Source of the DNA: Streptomyces hyderabadensis
Lineage (GTDB): Bacteria; Actinomycetota; Actinomycetes; Streptomycetales; Streptomycetaceae
Assembly (NCBI RefSeq): GCF_020404845.1
Contig: NZ_JAIOJZ010000044.1
Coordinates: forward strand, 1-64,000
Reading direction: 5' to 3'
Length of the DNA stretch: 64,000 bases
In this document: in pieces, positions 51,268-59,946 of the stretch
Layout: each line of letters starts with the position of its first letter
How positions within the stretch are numbered: the stretch's first letter is position 1
Notes under the pieces: generated by a model
The model's database searches: none
What the model saw: only the letters and a program-made list of their open reading frames with translations
What the model was told of the DNA's origin: nothing
Translations under genes and position numbers: made by a program

Positions 51268-53112
51268 ATGTCCGTCCCGACCGTCGAGCAGGGTGCGAAG
51301 ACCGCTGCAGAGGAACCGCCGGACACCGGTGACCGGCACCGGCTGACCGCCGTCACCGGGCTGGCGGCCCTGTCGTTGGACGCGATGGCGTCGGTGGCCT
51401 ACGGCCCCGAGGCGATCGTGCTCGTCCTGGCCGCCGCCGGCGCCCACGGGCTCGGCTTCACCCTTCCGGTCACGCTGGCCATCGCGGCCCTGCTGGCGGT
51501 GCTGGTCGCCTCCTACCGGCAGGTCATCGCCGCTTTCCCGGACGGCGGGGGCTCCTACGCCGTGGCCAAGGCCCACCTGGGCCCCCGTACGAGCCTGGTG
51601 GCGGCCGGTTCGCTGGTGCTGGACTACGTGCTGAACGTCGCGGTGGCCGTCACCGCCGGTGTCGCCGCGCTGACCTCGGCCGTCCCGGCACTGTACGGGG
51701 ACCGGTTGTGGCTGTGCCTGGCCGTGCTGGTGCTGATCACGGCCGTGAACCTGCGCGGCATCGTGGAGTCCGCCCGCGTCTTCATCGTGCCGACCGCCGT
51801 CTTCGTCGTGTCGATCCTCGCGCTGATCGCCGTCGGTCTGTTCCGGTCCGCGCCGGTGAGTACGGCCGCTTCGGACGGGCACGCCTCCGTGCTCGCGGAC
51901 AACGCCACCACGGTCGGCGCCCTGTTGTTGCTCAAGGCCTTCGCGTCCGGGTGCAGCGCCCTGACCGGCGTCGAGGCAATCGCCAACGCCGTACCCTCCT
52001 TCCGCGCCCCGCGCGCCCGGCGTGCGCAGCGCGCGGAGGTCGCCCTCGGCGCGGTACTGGGCGTGATGCTCATCGGTCTGTCGGTGCTGATCTCCCGCTT
52101 CCACCTCCAGCCGGTGGCGGGCGTCACCGTCCTCGCGCAGCTCGCGGACGCCTCCCTCGGCCACAACGCCGCCTTCTACGTCATCCAGTTCGCGACGATG
52201 ATCCTTCTCGCGCTCTCCGCGAACACGTCCTTCGGCGGCCTTCCGGTGCTGCTGAAGCTGCTGGCCCGCGACAACTTCCTGCCGCACGTCTTCGCCCTGA
52301 AGGCCGATCGCCAGGTCCACCGGCACGGCGTGCTCGCGCTGGCCGCCGTCTCCGCCGCACTGCTGCTCTTCTCGGGCGGCGACACCAACACACTGGTGCC
52401 GCTGTTCGCCATCGGTGTCTTCGTCGGCTTCACCATCGCCCAGGTCGGCATGGTCAGGCACTGGAGGCGTGAGCGGAACCGCGGATGGCGGGGCAAGGCC
52501 GTCCTCAACGGGCTGGGCGCCCTGCTCACCGGCGTCTCGGCCGTCGTCGTCACGGTGACCAAGTTCCAGGAGGGGGCCTGGCTGATCGTGATCGCCCTGC
52601 CGCTGCTGGTCGTCGCTTTCGAGGCCGTCCAACGGGCCTACACCCGCATCGGCGAAAGCCTCGGCATCGGCCGTGTGCCCGAGCCGCCGCAGCGTGACCG
52701 CTCCGTCGTCGTCGTGCCGGTGGCGGGTCTGTCCCGGCTGACCCGCGAGGCCCTGAACGCCGCGGCGTCCCTCGGCGACGAGGTGCGCGCGGTGACCGTC
52801 TGCTACCCGGACCCCGAGGACCGCGCCCAGACCCACGCGCTGGAACGGGCCTGGGCGGACTGGGACCCCGGCGTCGGGCTCGTCCTCCTGTCCTCAAAAC
52901 GCCGTTCCCTGGGGCACCCCATCGCCGCGTACGTCCGGGACATGGCTGCCGCCGCGGCGCCGGGCACGCGCATCACCGTGCTCATCCCCGAGGTCGAGCC
53001 GGGGCGGTGGTGGCAGCGGCCGCTGCAGAACCAGCGCGGCGCCGTCGTCGCCCACGCCGTGCGGCGCGAGACCGACGCCGTGATCTGCCGACTGCGGTTC
53101 CGCCCGTCCTGA
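51268..53112 (+). CDS. APC-superfamily permease, KimA-like (possible K+ importer)
   Basis: 614 residues: about 12 membrane helices (residues 25-455) and a soluble C-terminal domain of 130 residues (VVVVPVAGLSRLTREALNAA, VCYPDPEDRAQTHALERAWA). The sequence AALSLDAMASVAYGPEAIVL in helix 1 and FPDGGGSYAVAKAHLGPRTS are the marks of the KUP/KimA branch of APC transporters. Bacterial KimA proteins import potassium with protons and are inhibited by c-di-AMP at the cytosolic tail. Many actinobacterial homologues are annotated only as amino-acid permeases, so the substrate is probable, not sure. GAAGGAG is well placed for the ATG. Confidence 0.8.
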   Translation: MSVPTVEQGAKTAAEEPPDTGDRHRLTAVTGLAALSLDAMASVAYGPEAIVLVLAAAGAHGLGFTLPVTLAIAALLAVLVASYRQVIAAFPDGGGSYAVAKAHLGPRTSLVAAGSLVLDYVLNVAVAVTAGVAALTSAVPALYGDRLWLCLAVLVLITAVNLRGIVESARVFIVPTAVFVVSILALIAVGLFRSAPVSTAASDGHASVLADNATTVGALLLLKAFASGCSALTGVEAIANAVPSFRAPRARRAQRAEVALGAVLGVMLIGLSVLISRFHLQPVAGVTVLAQLADASLGHNAAFYVIQFATMILLALSANTSFGGLPVLLKLLARDNFLPHVFALKADRQVHRHGVLALAAVSAALLLFSGGDTNTLVPLFAIGVFVGFTIAQVGMVRHWRRERNRGWRGKAVLNGLGALLTGVSAVVVTVTKFQEGAWLIVIALPLLVVAFEAVQRAYTRIGESLGIGRVPEPPQRDRSVVVVPVAGLSRLTREALNAAASLGDEVRAVTVCYPDPEDRAQTHALERAWADWDPGVGLVLLSSKRRSLGHPIAAYVRDMAAAAAPGTRITVLIPEVEPGRWWQRPLQNQRGAVVAHAVRRETDAVICRLRFRPS

Positions 53113-53251
53113 CGGGGACGGTGACGGTGGCTCCGGCGGTCATGAGAAGCGCGGTGGTCAGGCGGCGGGCCATGCCCGGCCCGAGCCCTCACCCCGGCGG
53201 CGTGCGACGGCCGGGCGGCCGTGCTTCGGTGCGGACTCCGGTGCCGGCGCC

Positions 53252-53425
53252 GTGACCATCCTTCCACCGAGCGAGCGAGGAATGCGGCGGCTGTTCCGCA
53301 CCCTGCTGCTCGCCGCGATGGTCCTGGTCGCCGCCGGTTTCGTCGCCGAGACACGGTGGCTGCTCCTGACCGGTGCCTGGGTGCTGATCGCCGCGCTGCT
53401 CATCGAGCTGGTCTACCGGCCCTGA
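53252..53425 (+). CDS. Small two-helix membrane protein
   Basis: 57 residues from GTG 53252, or 47 from ATG 53282, which has GAGGA immediately before it. Composition is almost wholly two membrane helices: FRTLLLAAMVLVAAGFVAE and WLLLTGAWVLIAALLIELVY, with a basic MRRLFR start. The frame is clean, with Streptomyces-like third positions. No homologue is recognised. It lies 139 bp after the KimA-like gene and could be its small accessory subunit or an unrelated membrane peptide. Confidence 0.5.
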   Translation: MTILPPSERGMRRLFRTLLLAAMVLVAAGFVAETRWLLLTGAWVLIAALLIELVYRP

Positions 53426-53494
53426 CGACCTTCGACAGCTGCCCGCCGGGCCCGGCCACGGTCCGGGGAGGGGCGCCCGGCGTTTCCCGCCGCA

Positions 53495-53941
53495 TCAGCG
53501 GGGCGGCTCGTCCCGCGGCCTTCCGGTGAGGCGGGCCGTCAGGCGTGACAGCAGGATGACTGACTGACCGAGCTGCCGTCTCTCGTCGGCGTCGAAGGTC
53601 TCGCGGATGGCGGTGCCCAGGGCGCCCGCGCGCAGGGTGCGCTCCCGTTGGAGGCGGGAACGGCCGGCATCGGTGAGGTACAGCAACTGCTTGCGACCGT
53701 CCCCGGGATGCTGTTCGCCCCGGACCAGGCCCTCGGCGGAGAGGTCCTTGACCGACTTGGCGGCCGACTGGTGTGTGACGCCGCGCAGCCGGGCGAGGTC
53801 GGCCGTGGTCAGGGGCCCGTTCCGGTCGAGGAATCCGAGGATGGCGGCCTCGCCGGGCGGCATGGTGTCCACGGTTCGTACCGCCCGGACCAGTTCCCCC
53901 AGCGACCGCCGCAGCTCCTCGGCCAGCACGTCTTCGTTCAT
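53495..53941 (-). CDS. MarR family regulator
   Basis: 148 residues, complete winged helix: AAILGFLDRNGPLTTADLAR, LRGVTHQSAAKSVKDLSAEG (recognition helix), wing GDGRKQLLYLTDAGRSRL. Divergent from the metallo-hydrolase at 54029, with a clear operator between them; it should repress that gene and itself until a ligand, often a phenolic, releases it. Confidence 0.9.
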   Translation of the reverse strand: MNEDVLAEELRRSLGELVRAVRTVDTMPPGEAAILGFLDRNGPLTTADLARLRGVTHQSAAKSVKDLSAEGLVRGEQHPGDGRKQLLYLTDAGRSRLQRERTLRAGALGTAIRETFDADERRQLGQSVILLSRLTARLTGRPRDEPPR

Positions 53942-53973
53942 GGGGCCATTCTATCCGTGACTCCCACACTCAG

Positions 53974-53994
53974 TTGTACAGTATGGTTGTACAA
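53974..53994. promoter_or_regulatory. MarR operator
   Basis: TTGTAC at 53974-53979 and GTACAA at 53989-53994, inverted and 15 bp apart start to start; the right arm is itself part of the palindrome TTGTACAA. It sits midway in the 87-bp gap between marR and the metallo-hydrolase gene. Confidence 0.75.
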
Positions 53995-54028
53995 ATTCAT
54001 TCCGTAAAAGCGAGAGGGTGTGGCGACG

Positions 54029-54670
54029 ATGGAACTGACCAAATTCGGTCACGCATGCGTGCGGCTGGAGAAGGACGGGCGCCGCCTGGTCATCGACCCG
54101 GGTGGTCTGACCGAGCCGGAGGCGTTGGACGGTGCCGAGGCCGTGCTCGTCACGCACGAGCACTTCGACCACTTCTCGGAGGAGATGCTGCGCCGGGCGG
54201 CCGCGGCGCGGCCGGAGCTGCGGATCTGGACCACCTCGTCCGTGGCGGAGAAGCTGGACGGCCTCGGCACTCAGGTCGTCGCCACCGGTGACGGGGACGC
54301 TTTCGACGTCGCCGGCTTTGACGTCCGCGTGCACGGGACCTGGCACGCGGTCATCCATCCGGACATCCCGCGCATCCCGAACATCGGCTTCATGGTGGAC
54401 GAGACCCTCTTCCACCCCGGCGATGCCTTGACCGTCCCCAGTACTCCGGTGGGCACACTGCTGCTGCCCGTGCACGCCCCCTGGTCCACTGTCGGGGATC
54501 TGATCGACTACGTGCGAGAGGTGTCCCCCCGCGATGCCTACGCCGTGCATGACGGAGCACTCAACGGCGTCGGCACCGCGATGGTCGCGGGCTTCCTCGA
54601 CGCGCGGGGCCCCGGGCTTCCGGCTCGCTACCGTCGGCTCGCCCCGGGCGCGAGCGTTCTGGTCGACTGA
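54029..54670 (+). CDS. MBL-fold metal-dependent hydrolase (UlaG-like)
   Basis: 213 residues. Starts MELTKFGHACVRLEKDGRRL as UlaG-type metallo-hydrolases do, has the zinc motif LVTHEHFDHFS (HxHxDH), a second His in VHGTWHAVIHPD, an Asp in FHPGDAL and a final His in AYAVHDGAL. ATG 54029 fits the family start and lies 10 bases after AGAGGG; a GTG at 54020 is too close to it. The family hydrolyses lactones, phosphoesters or thioesters. Regulated by the divergent MarR. Confidence 0.87.
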   Translation: MELTKFGHACVRLEKDGRRLVIDPGGLTEPEALDGAEAVLVTHEHFDHFSEEMLRRAAAARPELRIWTTSSVAEKLDGLGTQVVATGDGDAFDVAGFDVRVHGTWHAVIHPDIPRIPNIGFMVDETLFHPGDALTVPSTPVGTLLLPVHAPWSTVGDLIDYVREVSPRDAYAVHDGALNGVGTAMVAGFLDARGPGLPARYRRLAPGASVLVD

Positions 54671-54735
54671 GGTCCGGCGCCGTCGGCCACCGGACGCGGA
54701 ATCCGGCGAGGTGGGCCAGTGGTGTCACCCTCAGG

Positions 54736-55389
54736 TCAGTGGGCGGCATCCGATGGCTCGTACCAGAGGCTCGTCATCGGGGAGCGCACGGCCCAGCCCA
54801 GCGAGGAGTAGAGCGCCCGGCCCTCGGGCGTGCCCACCAGAAGGCCAGTCCTTGCGCCGGCCTCGTACGCGGCGCTCTGCAGCGTGCGCATCACCAGGCT
54901 GCCGAGGCCCTTGCGCCGGTGCTCGGCGGCGGTCTCGACCTGGTCGACCACGACAGTGGCGCCCACCTGGGCGATCTGTCCCCGGGCGGCGAAGTGCCCG
55001 GCCCGCGTGCGCACCAGCACTCGCGTGACGCCGCCCCGGGTCCAACTGGTGAGCGTGTAACCGGCCGGCACCTCAGGCAAGTCCGGCGCCAGGGGACAGG
55101 TCATCAGGAAGCCGGGACTGTCGCGCCGCCAGCCCGGCCCGACCCAGGGCAGGACCGCCCGGTCCTCGGCGAACAGCTTCAGCCACGTCCCGGGAGCGGT
55201 CGTCCCGGCGACGATCTTGCGCACGGCGGCCTCGGAAGGCTCCGGCAGCACGTGCCGGGCGACGTGTCTGGGCTGCCCGACGTCGATCGTCCACCCCCAT
55301 GGCTCGTCGACGGGATCCGAGCTTCCTCTGGAGACGACCCATCCGTCGATCCACATCCGCACGAGTTCACTGACTCCGGTGTCCGGCAT
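54736..55389 (-). CDS. GNAT family acetyltransferase
   Basis: 217 residues: an N-terminal ~90-residue region (EPWGWTIDVGQPRHVARHVL) and a C-terminal GNAT core (VTRVLVRTRAGHFAARGQIA, QVGATVVVDQVETAAEHRRKG LGS split across strand 4 and the acetyl-CoA loop, and RALYSSLGWAVRSPMTSLWY). The A-loop RRKGLG is intact. Substrate unknown. Single gene; the upstream leader is AT-richer than the surroundings (TAATAGGTGATAGTG), likely its promoter. Confidence 0.85.
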   Translation of the reverse strand: MPDTGVSELVRMWIDGWVVSRGSSDPVDEPWGWTIDVGQPRHVARHVLPEPSEAAVRKIVAGTTAPGTWLKLFAEDRAVLPWVGPGWRRDSPGFLMTCPLAPDLPEVPAGYTLTSWTRGGVTRVLVRTRAGHFAARGQIAQVGATVVVDQVETAAEHRRKGLGSLVMRTLQSAAYEAGARTGLLVGTPEGRALYSSLGWAVRSPMTSLWYEPSDAAH

Positions 55390-55557
55390 CGCCGCCCGCC
55401 CCCTGAAAGGTAATAGGTGATAGTGCGAACTGAACCTTACATAAGGATCGCAGGATTCACCACCGGGAGCAGGTCGCTCGACGTTGTCCTGCGGCTGATA
55501 CGCGGCTTCCCGTGCCCTGGAAGGCCCACGCGGAGAGGCGCGGTGGCCAGGGTCGGG

Positions 55558-56430
55558 TCAGGGTGTCTTGGGTCGCCGAGAGTCCGCCGTTCCGTCGGGC
55601 GACGTACCGGCGGACTCGGTGGGTGCGAGTGCGGAGAGGAGCCGCAGCTTCTCGTCGCTGTCGCTGCCCTTGTCGGGGTAGTAGACGACGAGGATGACGT
55701 CGCCGATGGCGAGTTTGTCGCGGTGGAGGCGTAGTTCACCGACGACGGGGTGGTGGACGGTGATCGTGCCGCCGTCGAGATTACGGACGTCGTGCCGGGC
55801 CCACAGGGTACGAAACCGCTGACTGGACAGTGCGAGTTCACCGACGAGTTCGACGAACCGGGGGTTGTCGGTGTCGTCGCCGATGGTGGTGCGAAGGGCG
55901 GCGACGAAGTCGGCGGTGGCTGCCGTCCAGTCCCGGTGGAAGGCTTGTTCCTCAGGATCGAGAAGGAGAGAACGAAGCCGGTTCTCGCCGGGCCGCAGGC
56001 GGGGGGAGAGCGCGACCGCCATGGGGTTGGAGGCCAGGACGTCGAACGCGCGACCTTCGACGAACGCGGGGATCTGCAGGTGGGCCAGCAGCTCGTGCAC
56101 CCGCGCCGGTACGTGCTCGGGCCGCTTGCGCCGCGGCGTCCTGGGGCGTGCCGACGCGAGGCCGAGCAGATACGTCCGCTCGACGTCGTCGAGCTGCAGG
56201 ACGCGCGCGAGTGATTCGAGGACCTGCGGTGAGGGGTTCCTGTCACGGCCCCGTTCCAGCCGGAGGTAGTAGTCGGGACTGATTCCGGCGAGCAGGGCGA
56301 CTTCCTCACGGCGCAGACCGGGCACGCGGCGGTTGCCCCCCGGCGGGAGTCCTGCCTGCGCCGGGGAGACCAGCTCACGCCGGGCGCGAAGGTAGCCGCC
56401 GAGCCGGTTTCCGGATCCCTCATCCTTCAT
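55558..56430 (-). CDS. XRE regulator with MmyB-like domain
   Basis: 290 residues, the third of this class here. HTH: LGGYLRARRELVSPAQAGLP, VPGLRREEVALLAGISPDYY, RLERGRDRNPSPQVLESLAR. MmyB domain: PAFVEGRAFDVLASNPMAVA, LLLDPEEQAFHRDWTAATAD, FRTLWARHDVRNLDGGTITV. ATG at 56430. It is divergent from an SDR at 56620 across 189 bp that contain a CCCTG...CAGGG inverted repeat. Confidence 0.9.
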   Translation of the reverse strand: MKDEGSGNRLGGYLRARRELVSPAQAGLPPGGNRRVPGLRREEVALLAGISPDYYLRLERGRDRNPSPQVLESLARVLQLDDVERTYLLGLASARPRTPRRKRPEHVPARVHELLAHLQIPAFVEGRAFDVLASNPMAVALSPRLRPGENRLRSLLLDPEEQAFHRDWTAATADFVAALRTTIGDDTDNPRFVELVGELALSSQRFRTLWARHDVRNLDGGTITVHHPVVGELRLHRDKLAIGDVILVVYYPDKGSDSDEKLRLLSALAPTESAGTSPDGTADSRRPKTP

Positions 56431-56468
56431 ACCGACACCGTAATGCGGTGCGCGCATCCCAGCGGGGG

Positions 56469-56485
56469 CCCTGTCAGGACCAGGG
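56469..56485. promoter_or_regulatory. Inverted repeat in the XRE/SDR divergent promoter
   Basis: CCCTG, seven bases, CAGGG. Compare CCTGGT...ACCAGG at 17857 before another MmyB-type XRE gene. The shared CCTG/CAGG arms suggest a related operator. It lies 38 bp upstream of the XRE start. Confidence 0.4.
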
Positions 56486-56619
56486 AAGACTGGGGCCCTG
56501 CCACGTCCGGCGGATGCCGTCAAGACTGCGAGAGCACTGTCCGTACAGAGACAGCGAGCATCACCGGCTGCGCCGCGGGCCGGACCCCCCTCGGCGCCCT
56601 GGACTGAAGGGAACACCCC

Positions 56620-57381
56620 ATGGATCTCTCCAACCGCACCGTGCTCATCGTCGGCGGGACCTCCGGTATCGGCCGGGAGCTGGCCCGGCGGTTCGCCGCG
56701 GCGGGCAGCACCGTGGCCGTGGGCGGACGCAGCCAGGAGGCACTCGCGGAACTCGCCGCAGAAGGCTTCGGCACGATCAGCATCGACGTCACCGACAGTG
56801 CTTCCGTGGCATCCGCCCGTGACACCGCGCTCGCCCGCTACCCCGAGCTGGACACCGTGGTGACGATGTCGGGCGTCATGCTCCCGGAGGACCTGCGCGA
56901 CCCCGCGCACTTCGAGGCGGCGGCAACGACGATCGACACCAACCTGCTCGGCACCATCCGGGTCATCGACGCCTTCACCCCGCACCTGATCCAACGGGGC
57001 ACCGGCACCTTCATCACCGTCACCTCCGGCATCGCCTTCCTGCCGTTCCCGCCCATGCCCAGCTACGCCGCCTCGAAGGCCGCGGTGCACGCCTACTCCG
57101 AGGCGCTGCGCGCACAGCTCGACGGCACCGGCGTCGGCGTCGTCGAACTCGTCCCCCCGGCCGTTGCCACGGCAGGACAGGAGAAGGTGAACCCGCACGC
57201 GCTGCCGCTCGACGACTTCGCCACCGAGGTCATGCAGCTGCTCGCGCAGGAGCCCACCCCCCGCGAGATCCTCGTGAAGGGCGTCCTCGTACACCGCTGG
57301 GCCGAGCGCGAGGGCACCTACGACGAGCTCGTCGCACAGCGATCCCAGGCGCTGACCATGCTCCCCAGCCGCCAAGGCTGA
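56620..57381 (+). CDS. SDR oxidoreductase (DltE-like)
   Basis: 253 residues. TVLIVGGTSGIGRELARRFA, DVTDSASVASARDTALARYP, TMSGVM in place of NNAG, and an intact YAASKAAVHAYSEAL active site. The C-terminus (DDFATEVMQLLAQEPTPREI LVKGV region) resembles DltE-like SDRs rather than FabG. Controlled most likely by the divergent XRE regulator at 55558. Substrate unknown. Confidence 0.87.
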   Translation: MDLSNRTVLIVGGTSGIGRELARRFAAAGSTVAVGGRSQEALAELAAEGFGTISIDVTDSASVASARDTALARYPELDTVVTMSGVMLPEDLRDPAHFEAAATTIDTNLLGTIRVIDAFTPHLIQRGTGTFITVTSGIAFLPFPPMPSYAASKAAVHAYSEALRAQLDGTGVGVVELVPPAVATAGQEKVNPHALPLDDFATEVMQLLAQEPTPREILVKGVLVHRWAEREGTYDELVAQRSQALTMLPSRQG

Positions 57382-57420
57382 TGCTGACACCCCTGCCCGG
57401 TCGAGGGCAGTGGCGAGGTC

Positions 57421-58059
57421 TCAGGCGCCGCGGGCCCCGTGCGCGCCGTACCGGGCAAGCATGGTCAGCACCGCTTGGTCGACCGCGTCGTTGATGGCGG
57501 CGTCGTCGGGCTCCCAACGTGCGAGCAGCATCCGCGGCCAGAACACGTAGTTGGAGATCATCCCGAGGAATTGGGTCGCTGCCGTCTCCGCGTCGTCAAG
57601 CCGTGCGGTACCGGCGGCGTTCTCCGCTTCCAGGTAGCGGCGGACCGATTCGAAGTAGGGCATCTTGCCGAGCTTGAACTGGGTCTCGCCGAGCTCGGGG
57701 AAGCGCGGTACCTCGGCGATGACGATGCGGAAGAGGGCAGCCATGCCGGGCTGGGTGAGAAGCGCCACGTACCGGCGTCCGACGGTCTCGAGCCCCGCGC
57801 GGAGGTCCCCTGGCTCGGGCAGTGGCGTCTCCTCGTCGTCGACCTTCCAGTATTCGGTGACGATCGCCTCGAACAGGGCCGCCTTGGTGGTGAACTGCTT
57901 GAACAGTGTCGCCGTCGACACTCCGGCCGCCTCGGCGATGCGGGCCAGCGAGGTGCCGTTGTAGCCGGAGTCGAGGAACAGCTTCGTCGCCGCCTCGATG
58001 ATGGACGTCCGCTTCTGCGCTGCCACGCGCCGGTGGTATTCCGAAGGCTGTGCCGTCAT
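57421..58059 (-). CDS. TetR family regulator
   Basis: 212 residues. HTH: TSIIEAATKLFLDSGYNGTS, LARIAEAAGVSTATLFKQFT; C-terminal TetR_C-like helices with TQPGMAALFRIVIAEVPRFP and TQFLGMISNYVFWPRMLLA. ATG 58059. Two identical 20-bp palindromes lie between it and the SDR at 58181, so it probably represses both. Effector unknown. Confidence 0.9.
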   Translation of the reverse strand: MTAQPSEYHRRVAAQKRTSIIEAATKLFLDSGYNGTSLARIAEAAGVSTATLFKQFTTKAALFEAIVTEYWKVDDEETPLPEPGDLRAGLETVGRRYVALLTQPGMAALFRIVIAEVPRFPELGETQFKLGKMPYFESVRRYLEAENAAGTARLDDAETAATQFLGMISNYVFWPRMLLARWEPDDAAINDAVDQAVLTMLARYGAHGARGA

Positions 58060-58084
58060 GCCCCCAGTATGCCTGGCGCTGCGA

Positions 58085-58153
58085 GGTGAGTCACTTGACT
58101 CACCATGGTCCCCGCTCCTACCTTGAGAGAGGAGGTGAGTCACTTGACTCACC
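58085..58153. promoter_or_regulatory. Two identical TetR operators
   Basis: GGTGAGTCACTTGACTCACC occurs at 58085-58104 and again at 58134-58153, each a perfect 9-bp inverted repeat with a CT centre; identity extends to 24 bp (GAG before, AT after). One copy lies near each divergent start. Centres are 49 bp apart. Confidence 0.85.
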
Positions 58154-58180
58154 ATTGGCGCAAGCCTGGAAGGAAGCAGC

Positions 58181-58969
58181 ATGGGACGCTTTGAGGGCCA
58201 GACCGTCATCGTCACGGGCGGCAGCGGGGGTATGGGCAGCAGCCATGTGCGGGGCTACCACGCCGAGGGGGCGAACGTCGTCATCGCCGGCCGTGACGAC
58301 GAGGCCGGCCGCGATCTCGCTGCTCAGCTCGGTCATCGGGCTCTGCCCGTGCACCTGGACGTCACCAGCGAGGACGACTGGGCGGCGGCGGTGCGAGAAG
58401 CCGAAGACCGGTTCGGGCCGATCACCGTCCTGGTGAACAACGCGGGCGTCCAGAATCCGGCGGCCCCCATCGAACACACCGAACTCCATGTCTGGGAGCA
58501 CACCTACAGCGTCAATGTCACCGGCCAGTTCCTCGGTATCAGGGCCGTGACTCCGTCGATGCGCAGGGGCGGTGGGGGAGCCATCGTCAACATCGCCTCC
58601 ACCATGGCCCATGTCGGCACGGCCTGCTACGCCCCCTACACGGCCAGCAAGTGGGCCGTGCGCGGGCTGACCAAGACGGCCGCGCTGGAGCTGGGGCGGG
58701 ACAACATCCGGGTCAACTCCCTCCACCCCGGCGTCGTCTCCACACCACTCGTCCACGAACCCACCGCCGCAGGCCAGCCGGCCATCGCCGACCTCTACTC
58801 GCCCGATCCCTTCGCCATCCCCCGACTCGCCGAACCTTCAGACATCACCCGCCTGTTGCTCTTCATCACCTCCCAGGACGCATCGTTCGCGACGGGATCG
58901 GAATTCGTCCTGGACGGTGGCCTGCTGCTGGGCCCTGCACTCCAGCCCGAGGCCGACATCGCAGCCTGA
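58181..58969 (+). CDS. SDR oxidoreductase (hydroxysteroid-dehydrogenase-like)
   Basis: 262 residues. TVIVTGGSGGMGSSHVRGYH, TVLVNNAGVQNPAAP, NIASTMAHVG, and the active site YTASKWAVRGLTKTAALELG with intact YxxxK, then RVNSLHPGVVSTPLVHEPT. The TMxHVG and SKWAVRGLTK forms resemble 3-alpha/20-beta hydroxysteroid dehydrogenases. GGAAGGA precedes the ATG. Controlled by the TetR at 57421 through the double operator. Confidence 0.88.
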   Translation: MGRFEGQTVIVTGGSGGMGSSHVRGYHAEGANVVIAGRDDEAGRDLAAQLGHRALPVHLDVTSEDDWAAAVREAEDRFGPITVLVNNAGVQNPAAPIEHTELHVWEHTYSVNVTGQFLGIRAVTPSMRRGGGGAIVNIASTMAHVGTACYAPYTASKWAVRGLTKTAALELGRDNIRVNSLHPGVVSTPLVHEPTAAGQPAIADLYSPDPFAIPRLAEPSDITRLLLFITSQDASFATGSEFVLDGGLLLGPALQPEADIAA

Positions 58970-59059
58970 GCCGGCACGCGGCCGGTGCGGCGCACCGGTC
59001 GGCGGCCATCGGAAATGCCCCGCGGACGGCCGCCACCTCCGCCGTCGGTCGTGCTCTTG

Positions 59060-59400
59060 GGGTGGACCGGCCGGTGCCCGGCCGCGGCAGCGTCGACGCG
59101 TTCATCGACACCTTCGGCGACGGTTACGTGGCACTGGCAGTGGAACTGGGCGTGCGGCCCGAGCGAATCAACACGATCCGCGACTGGCAGGCAGCGGCCG
59201 AGATCGGCGCGCGGACCTACGGAGAAGGTGCGGCGGCGTCCGCGGTGGTACTCGGCGAGCTGGCCCGGCTTGCCGCGCGCGGACAACTGGAGGTGCCGAT
59301 CGCCCGGACCTTCCCGCTGGAACAGGTTCGCGACGCCTTCCGTGAACTGGAACAGCAGCACACGCACGGCAAGATCGTGCTCCGGCCCTGGCCGCAACTG
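59060..59400 (+). pseudogene. C-terminal remnant of a quinone-reductase-type MDR
   Basis: From about 59080 the frame reads GRGSVDAFIDTFGDGYVALA, VELGVRPERINTIRDWQAAA and ends PIARTFPLEQVRDAFRELEQ then QHTHGKIVLRP at about 59395. This is the last third of an MDR-superfamily NADPH oxidoreductase. The catalytic domain and the GxGxxG motif are absent, and there is no stop at the natural end: the frame runs into the next gene. A truncated relic. Confidence 0.65.
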
Positions 59401-59433
59401 CCCGAGGCGACCAACGAGCAGGCGACAACGCCT

Positions 59434-59790
59434 GTGCCTGGATCGCACGGCGTCCGGCGTCCTCGCCACGCGGGTCAGGAGACCGAGCCGATCAACGGAT
59501 GGATCACGGGTCACAACCTGCGCGCCTTCCTCGAGTTGCTGTCCCGCTACGTCGGATACGCCTTCGACCGAACTGACTGGGAAGCCATCGAAGCCGGCGT
59601 TCAGGACACCGACGACGAGGCTCCCGGCGGCTGGTACTCGTACCCCCTGGTCGGCGCGAGCGCGGCCCTTGAGGTCGCCCTCGCCCGAGCTGTTGGTGGC
59701 GAGGAGGTGTCCGTCAGGGTCACTGGCGCCGAGACACCCGAGCTTCAGCTCCGCGCCGACACACTCCTGTCGGCTTTCGCCAGTGTCTGA
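59434..59790 (+). CDS. Conserved hypothetical protein of about 100-118 residues
   Basis: The visible domain begins at NGWITGHNLRAFLELLSRYV and continues GYAFDRTDWEAIEAGVQDTD, GGWYSYPLVGASAALEVALA, and VSVRVTGAETPELQLRADTL, ending LSAFASV. It is a small alpha/beta protein of a kind common and unannotated in Streptomyces. The only in-frame start is GTG 59434, with a poor ribosome site, because the frame is open backwards into the MDR remnant. The original start may have been lost when that remnant was joined to it. Confidence 0.55.
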   Translation: MPGSHGVRRPRHAGQETEPINGWITGHNLRAFLELLSRYVGYAFDRTDWEAIEAGVQDTDDEAPGGWYSYPLVGASAALEVALARAVGGEEVSVRVTGAETPELQLRADTLLSAFASV

Positions 59791-59798
59791 TCACCGTC

Positions 59799-59820
59799 CT
59801 CGGGAACGGCTTGTCCCGAG
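59799..59820. terminator. Terminator hairpin
   Basis: CTCGGGA at 59799-59805 and TCCCGAG at 59814-59820: 7-bp stem, 8-nt loop, 8 bp after the hypothetical gene's stop and before the convergent TetR gene. Confidence 0.5.
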
Positions 59821-59946
59821 CGGATCGGATCAATCCGGCGCGTCGCTCAGCCGCTGGGGCACGACCCTGAACAGGTGAGAACGAGCGAGCTCGGCGACTT
59901 GGGACTCGCCGACGGGATGCCGTCGGCTGCTGCGCGGTGAGTCCGG

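Noticed and set aside
59821..59946. Short minus-strand frame (about 30 residues) with a protein-like look
   Set aside because: A stop lies just upstream and no start or homologue is recognised; too short to call.
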